The position numbers were made by a program, and so were the translations under genes. This document shows positions 1-11,635 of a stretch of DNA of 64,000 nt, in pieces. This stretch comes from Nymphaea colorata (Eukaryota; Streptophyta; Magnoliopsida; Nymphaeales; Nymphaeaceae). Numbering within the stretch: the first letter of the stretch is position 1; every line of letters starts with the position of its first letter. The notes beneath the pieces are model-generated. The model did not search any database and was not told the DNA's origin. It saw only the letters and a list, made by a program, of their open reading frames with translations. The stretch is taken from NCBI RefSeq assembly GCF_008831285.2, contig NC_045145.1, forward strand, positions 15,144,040 through 15,208,039, in the 5' to 3' direction.

Positions 1-3000
1 ATTAACGGCGCCGCGGTCAATGTGGCCATGCTCATAGTCGGTCGCATTCTGCTTGGTATCGGAGTCGGCTTCACGAACCAGGTAATTAGCTCTCCCTTCC
101 AAACCACTGCCTCTTATCTTAACTTGGCCGATTTAAAAACTAACCTTTTGTAAAAAAATAAAAATAAAAAATATATATATTATAAAAGATATTTCTTTTT
201 AATAAATTACTAAAACGACTTTTCTTTCTCATCACTGAATTCTGGTAATGGTAATTCGTGAATCTACTTAAGACCCAAATGTAAATAGGGCCGATCAATC
301 GGCGCAGTACTTTGTAGAGAGAGCCTTGGCTGTGGTATGGCTAGGTGCCACTGAAGCTATGGACATACAACTTCAAAGGAACATAAAGCTATACTCGAGG
401 AGTTTTTGCTGCTGATTTAAAAGCTAATAAAGATTGAATGTTTCATAAGAACTTCGATAGCAATGAAACAAATAATAAGAACGTAATTTTTGGTCATGAA
501 GAACATTAATATTAATTTATCTCAGAATGCAATGCCTAAAATTTTCGAACAAAACGTTCGGATCGCGCTCTCTTCTGCAACTGATTATCTAACAAGTCAT
601 ACTTGAGAGATCAGAGACGGCATTCAATCCATAACTACGATTGGTTAGATGGAGCTTTGAGGTGGAAGGACGTGCATTTAAAGGTTTGGTTTCAAAGTTA
701 TAGGCGCCGGCCTCGTACGGAAATCAAGTCCCAGACGGCCGTGCCAGTACTTAATACGATATGATATGAAAGATTTAATTATAAATGTAAATCCATGCGC
801 ACATGTGTGTGCAACCCTATGGGGGTGGCCGAAACATTAAGAATTATGAGCGAGAAATTGGATCAGGTAGCCGGATTCCTGTCAAAATACCTTATGGTCA
901 TTTATATTCTTACAAGGGAGAGGATTCTCAAACCGCTTGGTTGTCCTCCCCATTTCTCTGTCTCTTTTTTTTTTTTATGTGGAATATTGAATGGTGATTC
1001 TGGCATTTCAAAATCTGTTTATAATTTAATAATCTAGCTTTGGCTATGTGGTGGATATCCAAACACTTTGGCTGGCATTTTAAAAAATTTAGGATGCATA
1101 TGATTGAAATGCAGAAAAGGTATGTTTAAAAAAAACATTCATAAGAATCTGATTTATAAATGGATTTCTAATTTGACTTTTAAAAGTTATATAGTTTCAA
1201 ATACAAACTTATGCATTTGGATAATCTGAGCAACTACTGAAACTATGTATATAGGTGTGCTCATGTGTGGCTCATATGTATGCCGTTGATTTTCTTTCTT
1301 AAATTGAAAGTACATGATCTGATTCCAAAAGTATTGGAAAAACTAATCTGTTAAACAAATAATTTAAATCACATTCATTTTGGTTAGTTTGATTATATGA
1401 TAATTTAATTTACCTACGGATCCAACTGAAAATTCAAAAGAATTCCCCTTCTGTTTTTAATTTTTGGATAGTGATGCTGCCATTTCAATTTACGCATTTC
1501 GTTGCACATAGTTTAGGCCACCCCACTTTACCTCGCCGAGATGGCACCACCAAAATGGCGCGGCGCGTTCATCTCCGGCTTCCAGTTCTTCTTAAGCGTC
1601 GGAGTGGCGGCTGCTAACCTGATCAACTATGGCACGGCCAAGATCCACGGCTGGGGATGGCGGCTTTCTCTTGGCCTCGCCGCCGTCCCGGCGTTAATCA
1701 TGACCACCGGGACGCTGCTCGTGCCGGATACCGCAAGCAGCCTAATACAGCGGGGCAAAATTGATGAAGCAAGGCGAGCCTTGCAGCGGGTCCGTGGATC
1801 TGGAGCCGATGTTGAAGCCGAGCTGCAATGCCTAACTGAAGAAACTATGAGGTCCGAAGCCGTGGAAAAGCCATTCAGGGACATATTCAAGCGCCGGTAC
1901 CGGCCTCAATTGGTGATGTCCATCGCCATCCCTTTATTACAGCAGCTCACCGGCATCAATGTCGTCGCATTCTATGCACCGGTTCTATTTCGGAGTGTTG
2001 GCTTTGGAAGCGACTCGTCGCTCATGGCTGCGGTCGTACTCTGCTTGGTCAATTTGGGCTCCGTCCTTGTGTCCACTTACTTCGTTGATCGGTATGGCCG
2101 GAAAGTTTTGTTCATGGAGGGCGGCGTTCAGATGATCCTCTTCTTGGTAAGCCATTAACTTCCTCTCTCGATCGGCCATCAATTGTAGCACTAAAGAAAG
2201 CCCACCAACTTTTTGATGACTTAGATGACTCTGCATCATCCTCAACCTTTTATCATTTCATTTGCGGCCTGATGCCTGCCAAAAACCCAAAATTGCATCA
2301 CAAATGGCGTCTTATGGAACAGAAAATAGAACGGCAGAAGTTCACATGTTAAGATCAAGTTACAGAAAATAGAGGCTCACCTTCTAGCCGCTGTCTGCTA
2401 GCCATTCCAAAGAGTCATACACGGTCATAATATACTTGACGGTGTTCATGAATGCGGAATTATAATCACCTCCTCCTTGATCGTACTATGTTGAAAAGTC
2501 ACCATTAATGCTGATCTTCAATATCAGATCATGATTAAACATCCAGAGAAACTCTGTTTATCAACAACTTCTGGATCAACTCGGATCCCATGAAACTAAT
2601 CTATTTGATTTGATCTTGTTTTTCATTATGTGGCTTCGTTGGTTTTGGCGAGAAGACAGCAGTTGCATGTGTGCTTGGTGTAAAGATAGGGAGCTCAGGA
2701 ACAAGCCCACTGTCAAAGGGCGACGGGGTGCTGGTGCTGGTGCTCATGTGCGCGTACGCAGCCGGGTTCGGGTGGTCTTGGGGTCCCCTGTGTTGGTTGA
2801 TCCCAAGCGAGATCTTCCCGCTGGAGATACGCCCCGCCGGTCAAAGCATAAGCGTTGCCGCTAACTTCGCGGTGACCTTCGTGCTCGCTCAGGTCTTCCT
2901 ATCTATGCTCTGCCATTTCAAGTACGGAATCTTCCTGTTCTACGCCGGCTTTATCGCCATCTCGACCGTTTTTGTTGCCATCTTCCTGCCGGAAACCAAG

Positions 3001-3069
3001 GGAGTGCCACTAGAGGCCATGGACAGAGTCTGGGAGAAGCATTGGTACTGGAGAAGATTTGTGGTATAG
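1..3069 (+). CDS. STP5: STP-family monosaccharide/H+ symporter, copy A (5' end outside window)
   Basis: Major facilitator sugar porter of the plasma membrane that imports hexoses with protons; best recalled match is Arabidopsis STP5. Exons visible: 1-81 (end of exon 2, [15 protein letters not shown]), 1517-2146 (210 codons) and 2653-3069, with GT-AG introns and matching phases. Landmarks: [28 protein letters not shown] (hexose-binding region), [28 protein letters not shown] and [16 protein letters not shown]. The Cys of the MLCHFKYG segment, which in STP10 forms the lid disulfide, is present. No interruption is seen inside the window, but exon 1 and most of exon 2 cannot be checked. The protein stops at RRFVV, 12 residues short of copy C, because one base differs (GTATAG here, GTATTG in C). 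Copy A is nearly identical to copy C. Confidence 0.9.
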
Positions 3070-5186
3070 GAAAGGACAGCACCAACAATGAATGGCTACA
3101 CCAACAGTATTTGATGCATGCAGACTTCTTTCCGATTGTTATTATGTCTTTCTTGTTCACTCTCTTGTATATTTTCAAATGGTCCTAGCAAGGTCTCTGT
3201 CTATTATGTTTATAAGTTGTCAAATCTTAAAATATTTTGGTGAGCAGGAGGCTATCCCAGGAGGAGGCCCGATAGCTCCCCCTATTTCCTTTATCTATAG
3301 GATCTTAGATTGTGCGGGGACCTTGGTAAGGTACGGTATGTTCTTAGCTTGACTGTCATGATTCCACATAAGAAAGCAACACACACGGTAATTGAATAGG
3401 TGACAAGCTATTAATACGTATGCCTGCCTGCTATGCTATGCCGTTTGAAGCAATTGAAAAGAGGTTATCAAATGTATTTCATGTACTTAACTGCATTCAC
3501 ATGAGATTGAATTCTCAAAGGCCAATGGAGCGTTCAAGTTGATGGGCCAACAACTGCATCCATATTAGGTGAGTCAGATCGGCCCTCCTCCTTACATGGT
3601 GACCGTTAGTTGGATGAGATATCAAATCGCTAGGACAGATATATTGCAAGATTTGCATAGTTTTTACTAAATGTTTGATAAGAGAGTAGACCTGAGAACT
3701 CATGAATGTCTTACCCCTAAACATTGACAAATGACTGGTAAGGATTTTTACTTCTCATTTCTTCCTTCGTTTTTGTTCCTAAAGGGGCTGCTTGGCAGCA
3801 ATAACAGTCTTCTCCAAATATTTAAGTAGATTCATGCAATATTGTAACACTATCCCAAAGTTTGAGGTAAATACATGAACAGTTACGTATACCATTATTG
3901 TCAAAACACCGTTCAGTGAGCAAGTAGGTCCTGAACTAATCTCACCAAATCTGCTTGATTTATGCATAAAAAAAAGTCGAAGGCAAACAAGAGATTTTTT
4001 TTACGTATACCATTAGAGCTATATGTTCAATAGAAGAACACTATTGTGTGCTAAGCGCCCAGTCACATTGCATGTAAGCCCCATCAATACAATCATTTTT
4101 TTTTTCGTTTAGACCGTACTTTAATAAGAAACCATTGGGGTTTGTACCTTATTTTATAAGAATTTCGACGAGTGCATGCTGCATCTACTCCAGACTCGGT
4201 TCTTTAAAGTGCACTTAATTTGTTGGCCCAAGTAATTTGATGGCGTGGACAGAAATTTATAATCGAAGGCCATGAGCACGAACAGTTTAAATTTTTAAAT
4301 TTGGAGAGGCACTGAAGTAAACAAAATTAAGGTGTATTTATGTTTATGTGAGCTTATGTACCCAATTGGCCGCATCAAGTACAATATATACCATTTACAG
4401 TGTGAATGGGAAGAACCAATTCTAGCTCGTTGAGAGAGAGAGAGAATGTGAGAAAGAAAGATTGTTTCTAAAAAAAAAATTGTTCTTTTTTTTTCGTGAG
4501 ATTTTCAGTTTGCTGTAAAACACCGGTGAACGATATTTATAACAATGCTTTTACCTTGACAGATCGATGAGTTAGTACTGGTAATTCTTGAGTTTGTCTT
4601 AGACCCATCCTAATTGTTGAGTCTCTTTTATGAAGGAGACTAGTGAAGGTCGATCAATCGGCATAGTCAAAAGTCTTGGCTGTCATATACGCACACTGAA
4701 GCTATCTATATTATACAACTTAAGATTACTTCAGCTTCAAATAAACTCATTTTAAGTAATTTGACCGTCAGAATGGGCATGGCACATGAGAAGCACGTTT
4801 GCTATGAGAATACATTTGGTATTATTTTGTTTTATTTTTAAAAATCATGTTTCCAATCACATTTTTTAATGAACAAGAAGATTATTTTTTAATCCTTTAG
4901 ACTTTTATGCGTCGTGAGTGGTCAACTAAATTATTTAGGTTTTGTTCTCCTTTCTTATACACCGAACTAAAGATTTTTCGTAATCCAGAATTTGTGAAAT
5001 TTGTTAAATAATTACACAAATCAGGTTCATTAAGTTATTTTGACCATCTAATCATTTATTAGCAAATGGTCCACCGTCCATCTGAAAATCCTGCAATCCA
5101 AAAAAATTCTCGCTTCGCTTTTTAATTTCTGTATAGTTGAAACTCCCGCTATTTCTTATTTGTATATTTCATTGTCCATAATGCAG
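3070..5186. other. Intergenic DNA between STP-A and STP-B, with remnant STP intron
   Basis: No coding region is recognisable. About 4560-5186 is the decayed intron 2 of copy B: 4570-4710 resembles 240-400 of copy A intron 2 (shared motif GATCAATCGGC and following bases), and 5110-5186 resembles the end of the copy A intron. Exons 1 and 2 of copy B were not found. A short (GA)n tract lies at 4434-4446. Confidence 0.7.
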
Positions 5187-6538
5187 GCCACCCCACTATA
5201 CCTGTCCGAGATAGCGCCACCAAAAGGGTGGGGTGGCGCAATCATCACCGGCTTCCAGCTCTTCTTAGGCATCCTCGTGGTGGCTGCTAATGTCCCCCGC
5301 CCTCGCCTATGCGCCGGAGTTAATCATGATCGCCGGTACGCTTCCCGTGCCCGATACCATTACCGCGAGCAGCCTAATACAGCGGGGCAAAATTAATGAA
5401 GCAAGGCGACCCCTACAGCGGGCTCGTGGTTCTGGAGCGGATGTTGAAGCCGAGCTGCAATGCCCAAATGAAGAAAGTATGAGGTCCGAAGCCCTGGAAA
5501 AGCCATTCAGGGACATATTCAAGCGCCGGTTTCGGACTCAATTCGTGATGTCCATCGCCATCCCCTTCTTCCAGCAGCTTGCCGGCATCAACTTGGTTGG
5601 ATTCTATGCACCGGTTCTATTCCGGAGTGTCGGCTTTCGGAGCGACTCGTCGCTCTTGCCTGCGGTCATACTCTGCTCGGTCAATTTGGGCTCTGTCCTT
5701 GTGTCCATTTACATCGTTGATCGGAATGGCCGGAAAATTTTGTTCACGGAGGGTGGCGTGGCGTTCAGACGATCCTCTTCTTGGTAGGCGATTAACTTCC
5801 TCTTTTGGTCATTAATTGTTGTTTCATGCACCTAAATAAAGAAATTGGCCAATTAGAACCACTAACTGAACTAGCTAGAGGTATAAAGAAGAAACAACTT
5901 TGAGATGACAGGACCATCTTCAACCTCTTACCGTTTCAAAGGTATAACTTGATCACTTTTATCATAAAGACACATGCATAGACTATAGTTGCAGATATTC
6001 ACATTTTGGATAATCTATTTGAGAATGGTGATCTTCAACATCACTTATATATACATTCAAAGAAGCCGTTGTTGTCAAGTTGTCGATCCAATCCGATCCC
6101 CTATAATCTATTTGGTTGTTCTTGTTTTTCATTTTGTGGCTTTGGCTTTGGCGCGAAGGCAGCAGTTGCATGTGTGCTTGGTCAAAAAATGGGGAGCTCG
6201 GGAACAAACCCACTGTCAAAGGGCGACGCAGTGCTGGTTCCGGTGCTCATGTGTGGTATGCGGCTGGATTCCTATGTTGGTTGATCCCGAGCGAGATCCT
6301 CCTGCTGGAGATACGTCCCGCCGGTCAAAGCATAGGCGTTGCAGTTAACTTCGCGGTGACCTTCGTGCTGGCTTAGTTCTTCCTCTCCAAGCTCTGCCAC
6401 TTCAAGTATGGAATTTTCCTGTTTTATGCCGGATTTATCGCGATCATGGCCGTCTTTGTTGCCGTCTTCCCACTCGAGACCAGGGGAGTTTCGCTAGAGG
6501 CCATGGACAAAGTGTGGGAGAAGCATTGGTACTGGTAA
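5187..6538 (+). pseudogene. STP sugar-porter pseudogene, copy B
   Basis: Relic of a host STP gene. The exon 3 equivalent starts at 5187 (ATPLYLSEIAPPKG) and runs to about 5785; the exon 4 equivalent runs from about 6159 to 6538. Exons 1 and 2 are missing. Relative to copy A, exon 3 has a net loss of 47 nt after VVAAN, which shifts the frame. It also has a small TGGCG duplication near its 3' end that shifts it again. Exon 4 has a frame-breaking loss in the AGFGWSWGP region, an in-frame TAG replacing a Gln codon (VLA*FFL), and TAA after HWYW. The QQLAGINLVGFYAPVLF and FKRRF segments remain clear. Copy D derives from the same source. Confidence 0.92.
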
Positions 6539-6779
6539 AGACTTGTCGTGCCGGAACCGGTGCCAAGGAAGAAGGATAATTTGAATGGGTAGACCAAAAG
6601 TATTCATTTATCTAATGCATGGTTCATATCAAATATTGAAGAAAGACAACAATTTAACACAAACACCAGAGTTAACATTGTTCGGCTATTGCTGCCTACA
6701 TTCATGGGAGAACAAAACCAGACATTTTTTCTTTTTTCATTCTTTCTTGTTGTCTTTTGGTGGTTCACCTTACAGACAT

Positions 6780-7845
6780 ATAATGGAGGGAACTGTTGAG
6801 AGCAACTAGTCGTTGCCTCAACAATCTCCCCCTCAAGTTAGAGAGCTGATGTTGATTTACCCGAACTTGCTAGTAATCCATTGATGACACTCCTTTCCTA
6901 GGGGTTTAGTAAATTTATCTGCCAATTGATATTGTGTACCAACATGAGGAGTGCATATGGTTTTGTTTTGAATTTTTTCACGAATAAAATAACAATCAAC
7001 CTCGATATGCTTAGTGCGTTCATGGAACACTATATTTGCACTAATATGAATGGTTGCCATGTTGTTGCACATGAGACTCATAGATTTTTTCAATTTTGAT
7101 TCTCATATCAAGAAGGATCACTTTGACTCATATAAATTCACTGACACATGTAATAATAGCTCTGTATTTGGCTTTTGCACCGGATATAGCCACCACATTC
7201 TGCTTTCTGTTTTTCCATGTACAAAGGTTACCTCTCACCATGATACAAAATCTGGTGGTAGACTTTCTATCACTCTGATCTCTAGCCCAGTCTGCATCTG
7301 TGTATCCAACCACTTCAAGGTTGTTGTTTTGTTTCATTAAAATTCCTTTTCCTAAACTCGCCTTTAAATATTTGAGAATACAATGAACAGTTTCTAAGTG
7401 TATAGACAGAGGACTTTGCATGACTTGGCTTGTTATGTTGACTGCAAACATGATGTTCGGCCGAGTTACGGTTAAATAAATTAGTTTTTTAATTAGTCGT
7501 TGAAAGCCTTGAACATCTTGAATTGGTTTCCCATCATCTTTTCTGATTTTGTAGTTGAGGTCAGGAGGAGTCGAACTCGGCTTAGCTACCAGGAATCTTG
7601 TTTCTTTGAGAAGATCCAACGTGTATTTCCTTTGACATAAGAAAATGCCTTCCTCTGAGGTGTGCAACTTCAATGCCCAAAAAATAGCTCAATTTCCCTA
7701 AATCCTTAATTTCAAACTTGTCTACATTGTATCCTGTAATAATAATGTCATCGATATACACCAATAAGACAACAATACCTTGTTGAGAGTGAGGGACAAA
7801 CATAGTATAGTCTGCAGTGCTATGTAATGTGCCCAAAAATTATTG
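6780..7845 (-). mobile_element. Ty1/copia retrotransposon fragment (RT end, RNase H, polypurine tract), broken
   Basis: Fossil of a plant copia element read on the minus strand. Visible in order are the reverse-transcriptase palm with its YIDD motif, the RT connection region, the RNase H region (GYTDADWA, then HIEVDCYFIRE and QLADKFTKPL), and a polypurine tract near 6826-6836 followed by what looks like the start of a 3' LTR. There is no matching 5' LTR, gag or integrase on this strand. It is old and broken, with several interruptions plus truncation at the 5' side. Confidence 0.9.
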
Positions 7846-7857
7846 GAAATATGTTGT

Positions 7858-9380
7858 TTCTATTACATGCTATGTAACTGATAGAACTCCTAGTAGGCAC
7901 CTTAATTAGGTCAGTCCAATCGAAAAACTTATAGGGCAAGAACCGAAGCTTTATCATTTGCGTGTGTTTGGTTATATGGTTGATGTGTGACTACATTATG
8001 CAAAAAGAGACAAATTAAGTCATCACTCAATCAAATGCATCTTTGTCAGTTACAACTCTCAAAACAAGGGATATGTATGTTTTGATTCTATCTCTAAAAA
8101 AACTTATATATTGTGTGATGATCAATTCAATGAGAAACTTTCATACTTTGGAGAAAATGATAGTGGAGGTCAGGAGGAGTCTAAATCCCCTTACTTGCAT
8201 GGCTTTGATGATTTATTTTTTTCCATTATTGATGAGCAGCTAACTAAAGAGACTCATTTAAAAATTGAAAGCCCCATCGAAAATCGAGAACCTACTACCC
8301 CTACTAAAAATGATGAACCAACTAACGGGCGTCTTATAAGATCTGAGAGAATTCAAAGAGTGCCCTCTCATCCAGCTGATTATGAGACTTGCTCATTCAG
8401 TCGCTATCCCATCAATAATTTGTCTCTTACAATCAGATCTCAGCCAAACATAGTAACTTCATTAAGAGTCTTGATAAAATTCGTGAACTTCAAACTTTTC
8501 AAGATGTTAAGCTCAAATTGGATAAAGACTATGAATGAAGAATTGGAGGCTTTGAAGCGCAACAAACGTGGCAGGCTATTATAAAACCAAAAAATTCAAG
8601 CCTAGTTGGATGTAAATGGCACTATAGAGTCAAATACAAGAGTGACGGCTCACTAGAAAGATACAAAGCTAGTCTAGTAGCTAATGGGTTTACTCAAACA
8701 AAGGGTTTTGATTATGATGAAACCTTTGCACCTGTTGCTAAAATGAACACCTTGAGAATTCTATTATTGGTAGCATGTAACTTGAACTGGGGGCTTCACC
8801 AATTAGACGTGAAGAATGTCTTTTTGCAAGATGAACTTAGTGAAGAAATCTACATAGCACTACCTCCGGGGCATTCAGATGAATGAAAGAACTATGTATG
8901 CAGACTCAACAAATCTATCTACGGTTTTAAGCAATCCCCTAGAGCGTGGTACTCAAAATTAAGTAAGACACTGAATAACTTTGGATATCGCAAATGTCAT
9001 TCAAACAACATGCTTTTCATAAAAAAAACATGAAGAACACGCCACTGTTGTATTGATTTATGTAGATGATATAGTTGTGATAGGTGATGATGTTGAAAGC
9101 ATACTCAATGCCAAACACTACTTGAGTACCACATTTGATATAAAAGATCTTGAAAAACTCAAGTAGTTTCTTGAAATTGAGATAGCCCAATCACACAAAG
9201 ACATCTTTTTCTGTCAAAGAAAATATGCACTAGACATATTAAATGAGACTAAGAAAATGGAAGTACATCCAACCGATACTCCAGCCGACACTCAGTTCGA
9301 AGCAAACCTCAAATTGGAACCATGTGAAGATGAACCAGAGGTCAACATGGAAGTCTTTCAACGTTTAGTTGGTAACTCGG
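7858..9380 (+). mobile_element. Ty1/copia retrotransposon fragment (integrase C-terminus and RT), broken
   Basis: A second copia fossil, opposite in orientation to its left neighbour. It carries the integrase C-terminal region (HLRVFGY and CIFVSYNSQNKGY), the linker, and reverse transcriptase ([24 protein letters not shown] and SIYGFKQSPRAWY). LTRs, gag and RNase H are absent. It ends inside RT at about 9380, where the sequence changes abruptly to STP intron 3. It is old and broken in several places. Its RT differs enough from the minus-strand piece that the two are probably different insertions. Confidence 0.9.
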
Positions 9381-9387
9381 TAGGTTT

Positions 9388-9865
9388 CAATACTTGGTGT
9401 TTTATTTAAAAGATTGTTGTGTATGAAGTTCATTAATGAAACTTGAAACATTTTGGATTTCTTATTTTGCTTGGCTTGGACGCTGGTGAGAAGGCAGCAG
9501 TGGCGTGTCTTCTTGGTGTTAAGGTAGGGAGCTCAGTCACAACTTCACTGTCAAAGGGCGACGCGGTCCTGTTGCAGGTGTTCATGCGTTGGTACGCAGC
9601 TGGGTTCGGATGGTCTTCGGGTCCTCTGAGCTTCTTGGTCCCAAGTGAGATTTTTCCACTGGAAATTCGCCCCACCGGTCAAAGCATAAACACGGCGGTC
9701 AACTTTGCCACCACATTAGTCGCTGCATTCTTGCCGGAGACCAAGGGAGTGCTACTGGAGGCCATGGACAGAGTGTGGGAGAAGCACTGGCACTGGCACT
9801 GGAGACGGTTTGTGGTGCCGGACCCAGCACCATCCACAAGTGAACACGCGGCCAATGATGTTTGA
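9388..9865 (+). pseudogene. Orphan STP exon 4 with part of intron 3, from an E-like copy
   Basis: Positions 9388-9490 match the end of intron 3 of copy E (from about 21737), and 9491-9865 match E exon 4 starting KAAVACLLGVKVGSS. Compared with E, an internal segment of about 30 codons is lost in frame between NFATT and LVAAFLPETKG, removing two membrane helices. An HWHWHW expansion replaces HWYW. It reads open to TGA at 9863-9865 but has no exons 1-3, so it cannot make a transporter. Its left edge abuts a broken copia piece. Confidence 0.9.
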
Positions 9866-10452
9866 TGCTTGAACACTTCTCTGTGTTATGGGTGTTCCCT
9901 TCCTTTTTTAGTGCAGTAGTTAATGGTGAAATCTGTGGCCATGTAAGACTGTATCATGTTCATAACGGTTCTCGAGGTTCTAAAATCACCGAGGGTGAAG
10001 AGGTGAATGAGCTGATTGCCTCGTCTTCCTCACCCGACGTTTCATCACCATACTCGGCGCAATCACCAACTTCCATGTCGTTCTTTAATTCAATACCTTG
10101 GACCGATGTGATTGAGGAGAAGGTAATCTTGTATTACATTGAAGCTGGTCTCTCTACTTGCTTTTATTTCCTCCATTTCTTTCGTTTTTATTTCCTCCCT
10201 TTCACTTTCTCTATTCTTTCTTCTTTGATCTCTCTGAGGTGTGCTTTGTCTTTGGACCAAATTTGGTTATTTTCATAGTTGATTTCGTGGGTCGAAGTCA
10301 GACTTCTCTAATTTTTTAACGGGACATGTTAGAAACCGCGTTTTTAAACCCAAAACTTACCTTTGAGATTTGTATTTTCTTGGATGTCTTTGCTTCTCTC
10401 CAACCAAGTTGGTTTTCTTGTATTTCCTCTTGGAGGTGCTTTTGAAGAAATG

Positions 10453-10454
<2 letters not shown>

Positions 10455-10493
<39 letters not shown>

Positions 10494-10534
10494 ATATATA
10501 TATATATATACACACACACTCACACTCACACACC
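10455..10534. repeat. Compound microsatellite (TC)n(TA)n(CA)n
   Basis: About 17 TC units, then about 9 TA units, then interrupted CA units, directly visible. Open frames across it are repeat artefacts. Confidence 0.97.
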
Positions 10535-11508
10535 CTGTGGCAAGTGCCCATTGGATGAAAATCTGGATTAATTAGAAAAGTGGGGGGAATTAAGGATCCA
10601 GGTTGGTGGTTGTGGAGCTGGTGGGCTGGTAGCTAGGCGAGCGGATCCCACAACATCACACTTGTATATCTTTGGCAAATCGTGTAGAAATGGAGTCCTT
10701 GCATGACGCTATTTTGCATTCTCATCCGAGAGGGTTGGTTTGGAACGAATTGAAGTTGAGACTGACTGGTGGAGCTCGTGTTGCTGTTGTTGTTGCACTT
10801 GCACCCTCCTCTCCCTCTAATATATTATTCTAATTAGAAGCAGCTAGCTACCGAACTCGTAGGCAAATAATAAGTTACTCTTCAGCTTTTCAGAGTCAAC
10901 GAGTAGGTGGGTTGAATTTTTTGGGAACAAACTTCTGGTGTGGTTAAGTTAGGTTAAATGTCTAATTCCATAGGGAAGGATGGATATAATTGCGGTTGTT
11001 TAACCTGAAGCTACATATTTTATAATGGAGTTTTGTTGCAAGACCGCAAGAGCTTGACAGATGCACAATGTGCAGAGCGCAGAGACTTGGGTGAAAAAGG
11101 AATTTTTTTAACGTTCCTTGCTCAGTGTATAATTTCGAATCATCATTTCCTTGTTTGAGAAGGAAAATAGTACTGGCCGCTTTTTTTTTTTTTTTTTGCA
11201 AAGCAGATTATATGGATTTGATTTCCAAGTTTGGATGCCTAAGATTTAAAAATTATGTTTCTTCGATTTTAAAATATTATCTTATAAATCTTTGAAAATA
11301 AATTATTTAAGTTCTTTTGTCTTATGAAAACTCTTGCTTATATATTAACAAAAATAATAATTTCTTTTTCTTAGAATATTCTGCTTATATGTTCGGGCCC
11401 CAAATGCATCACATATGTTCGGCTGGTCGGAATACAGAATTATTTGGAACTAACTAACTCCAAACGCGAACCAGGGACTCTTTTTCTAAATACTATAATC
11501 TTGGGGAC

Positions 11509-11515
11509 TATATAC
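11509..11515 (+). promoter_or_regulatory. Candidate TATA element of STP-C
   Basis: TATATAC lies about 125 nt upstream of the copy C ATG (11636), with a purine-rich leader between them. The position fits a core promoter, but the motif is common in AT-rich plant DNA. Confidence 0.4.
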
Positions 11516-11635
11516 AATTTCTACATGAAGGATTCTTTTTCATAAGGTTTTCAGGACAATAATATTTCATTATATTGCAAAAGAGTGGGGAGAGAGGGAG
11601 AAAGGAGGTGGGGAGAAAAACAGAGAGAACAGGGG

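Larger units (their letters stand above)
1..6600 (+). repeat. Segmental duplication block, left copy (STP-A + STP-B)
   Basis: This block aligns collinearly with 12104 to about 17400. Anchors are exon 3 at 1517 against 13115, exon 4 at 2653 against 14245, the 3' flank 3100-3700 against 14700-15240, non-coding 4030-4990 against 15400-16440, and the tail of copy B against copy D. Non-coding stretches such as 4060-4560 match 15420-15920 almost base for base, so the block copied recently as a unit. The limits are approximate; the left limit may lie outside the window. Confidence 0.88.
9866..11635. other. Intergenic DNA upstream of STP-C
   Basis: No gene is recognised. About 9889-10122 is an open stretch of higher GC (ICGHVRLYHVHNGS, then Ser-rich, then FFNSIPWTDVIEEK followed by GTAATC). 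It looks like a captured host exon with a donor site, but I cannot name its source. Simple repeats occupy 10455-10534. 10560-11500 appears non-coding. A purine-rich leader precedes the copy C ATG (11583-11634). Confidence 0.5.

Noticed and set aside
10316-10575. Open frames of Ser-Leu and Arg-Glu repeats
   Set aside because: Translations of the microsatellite.
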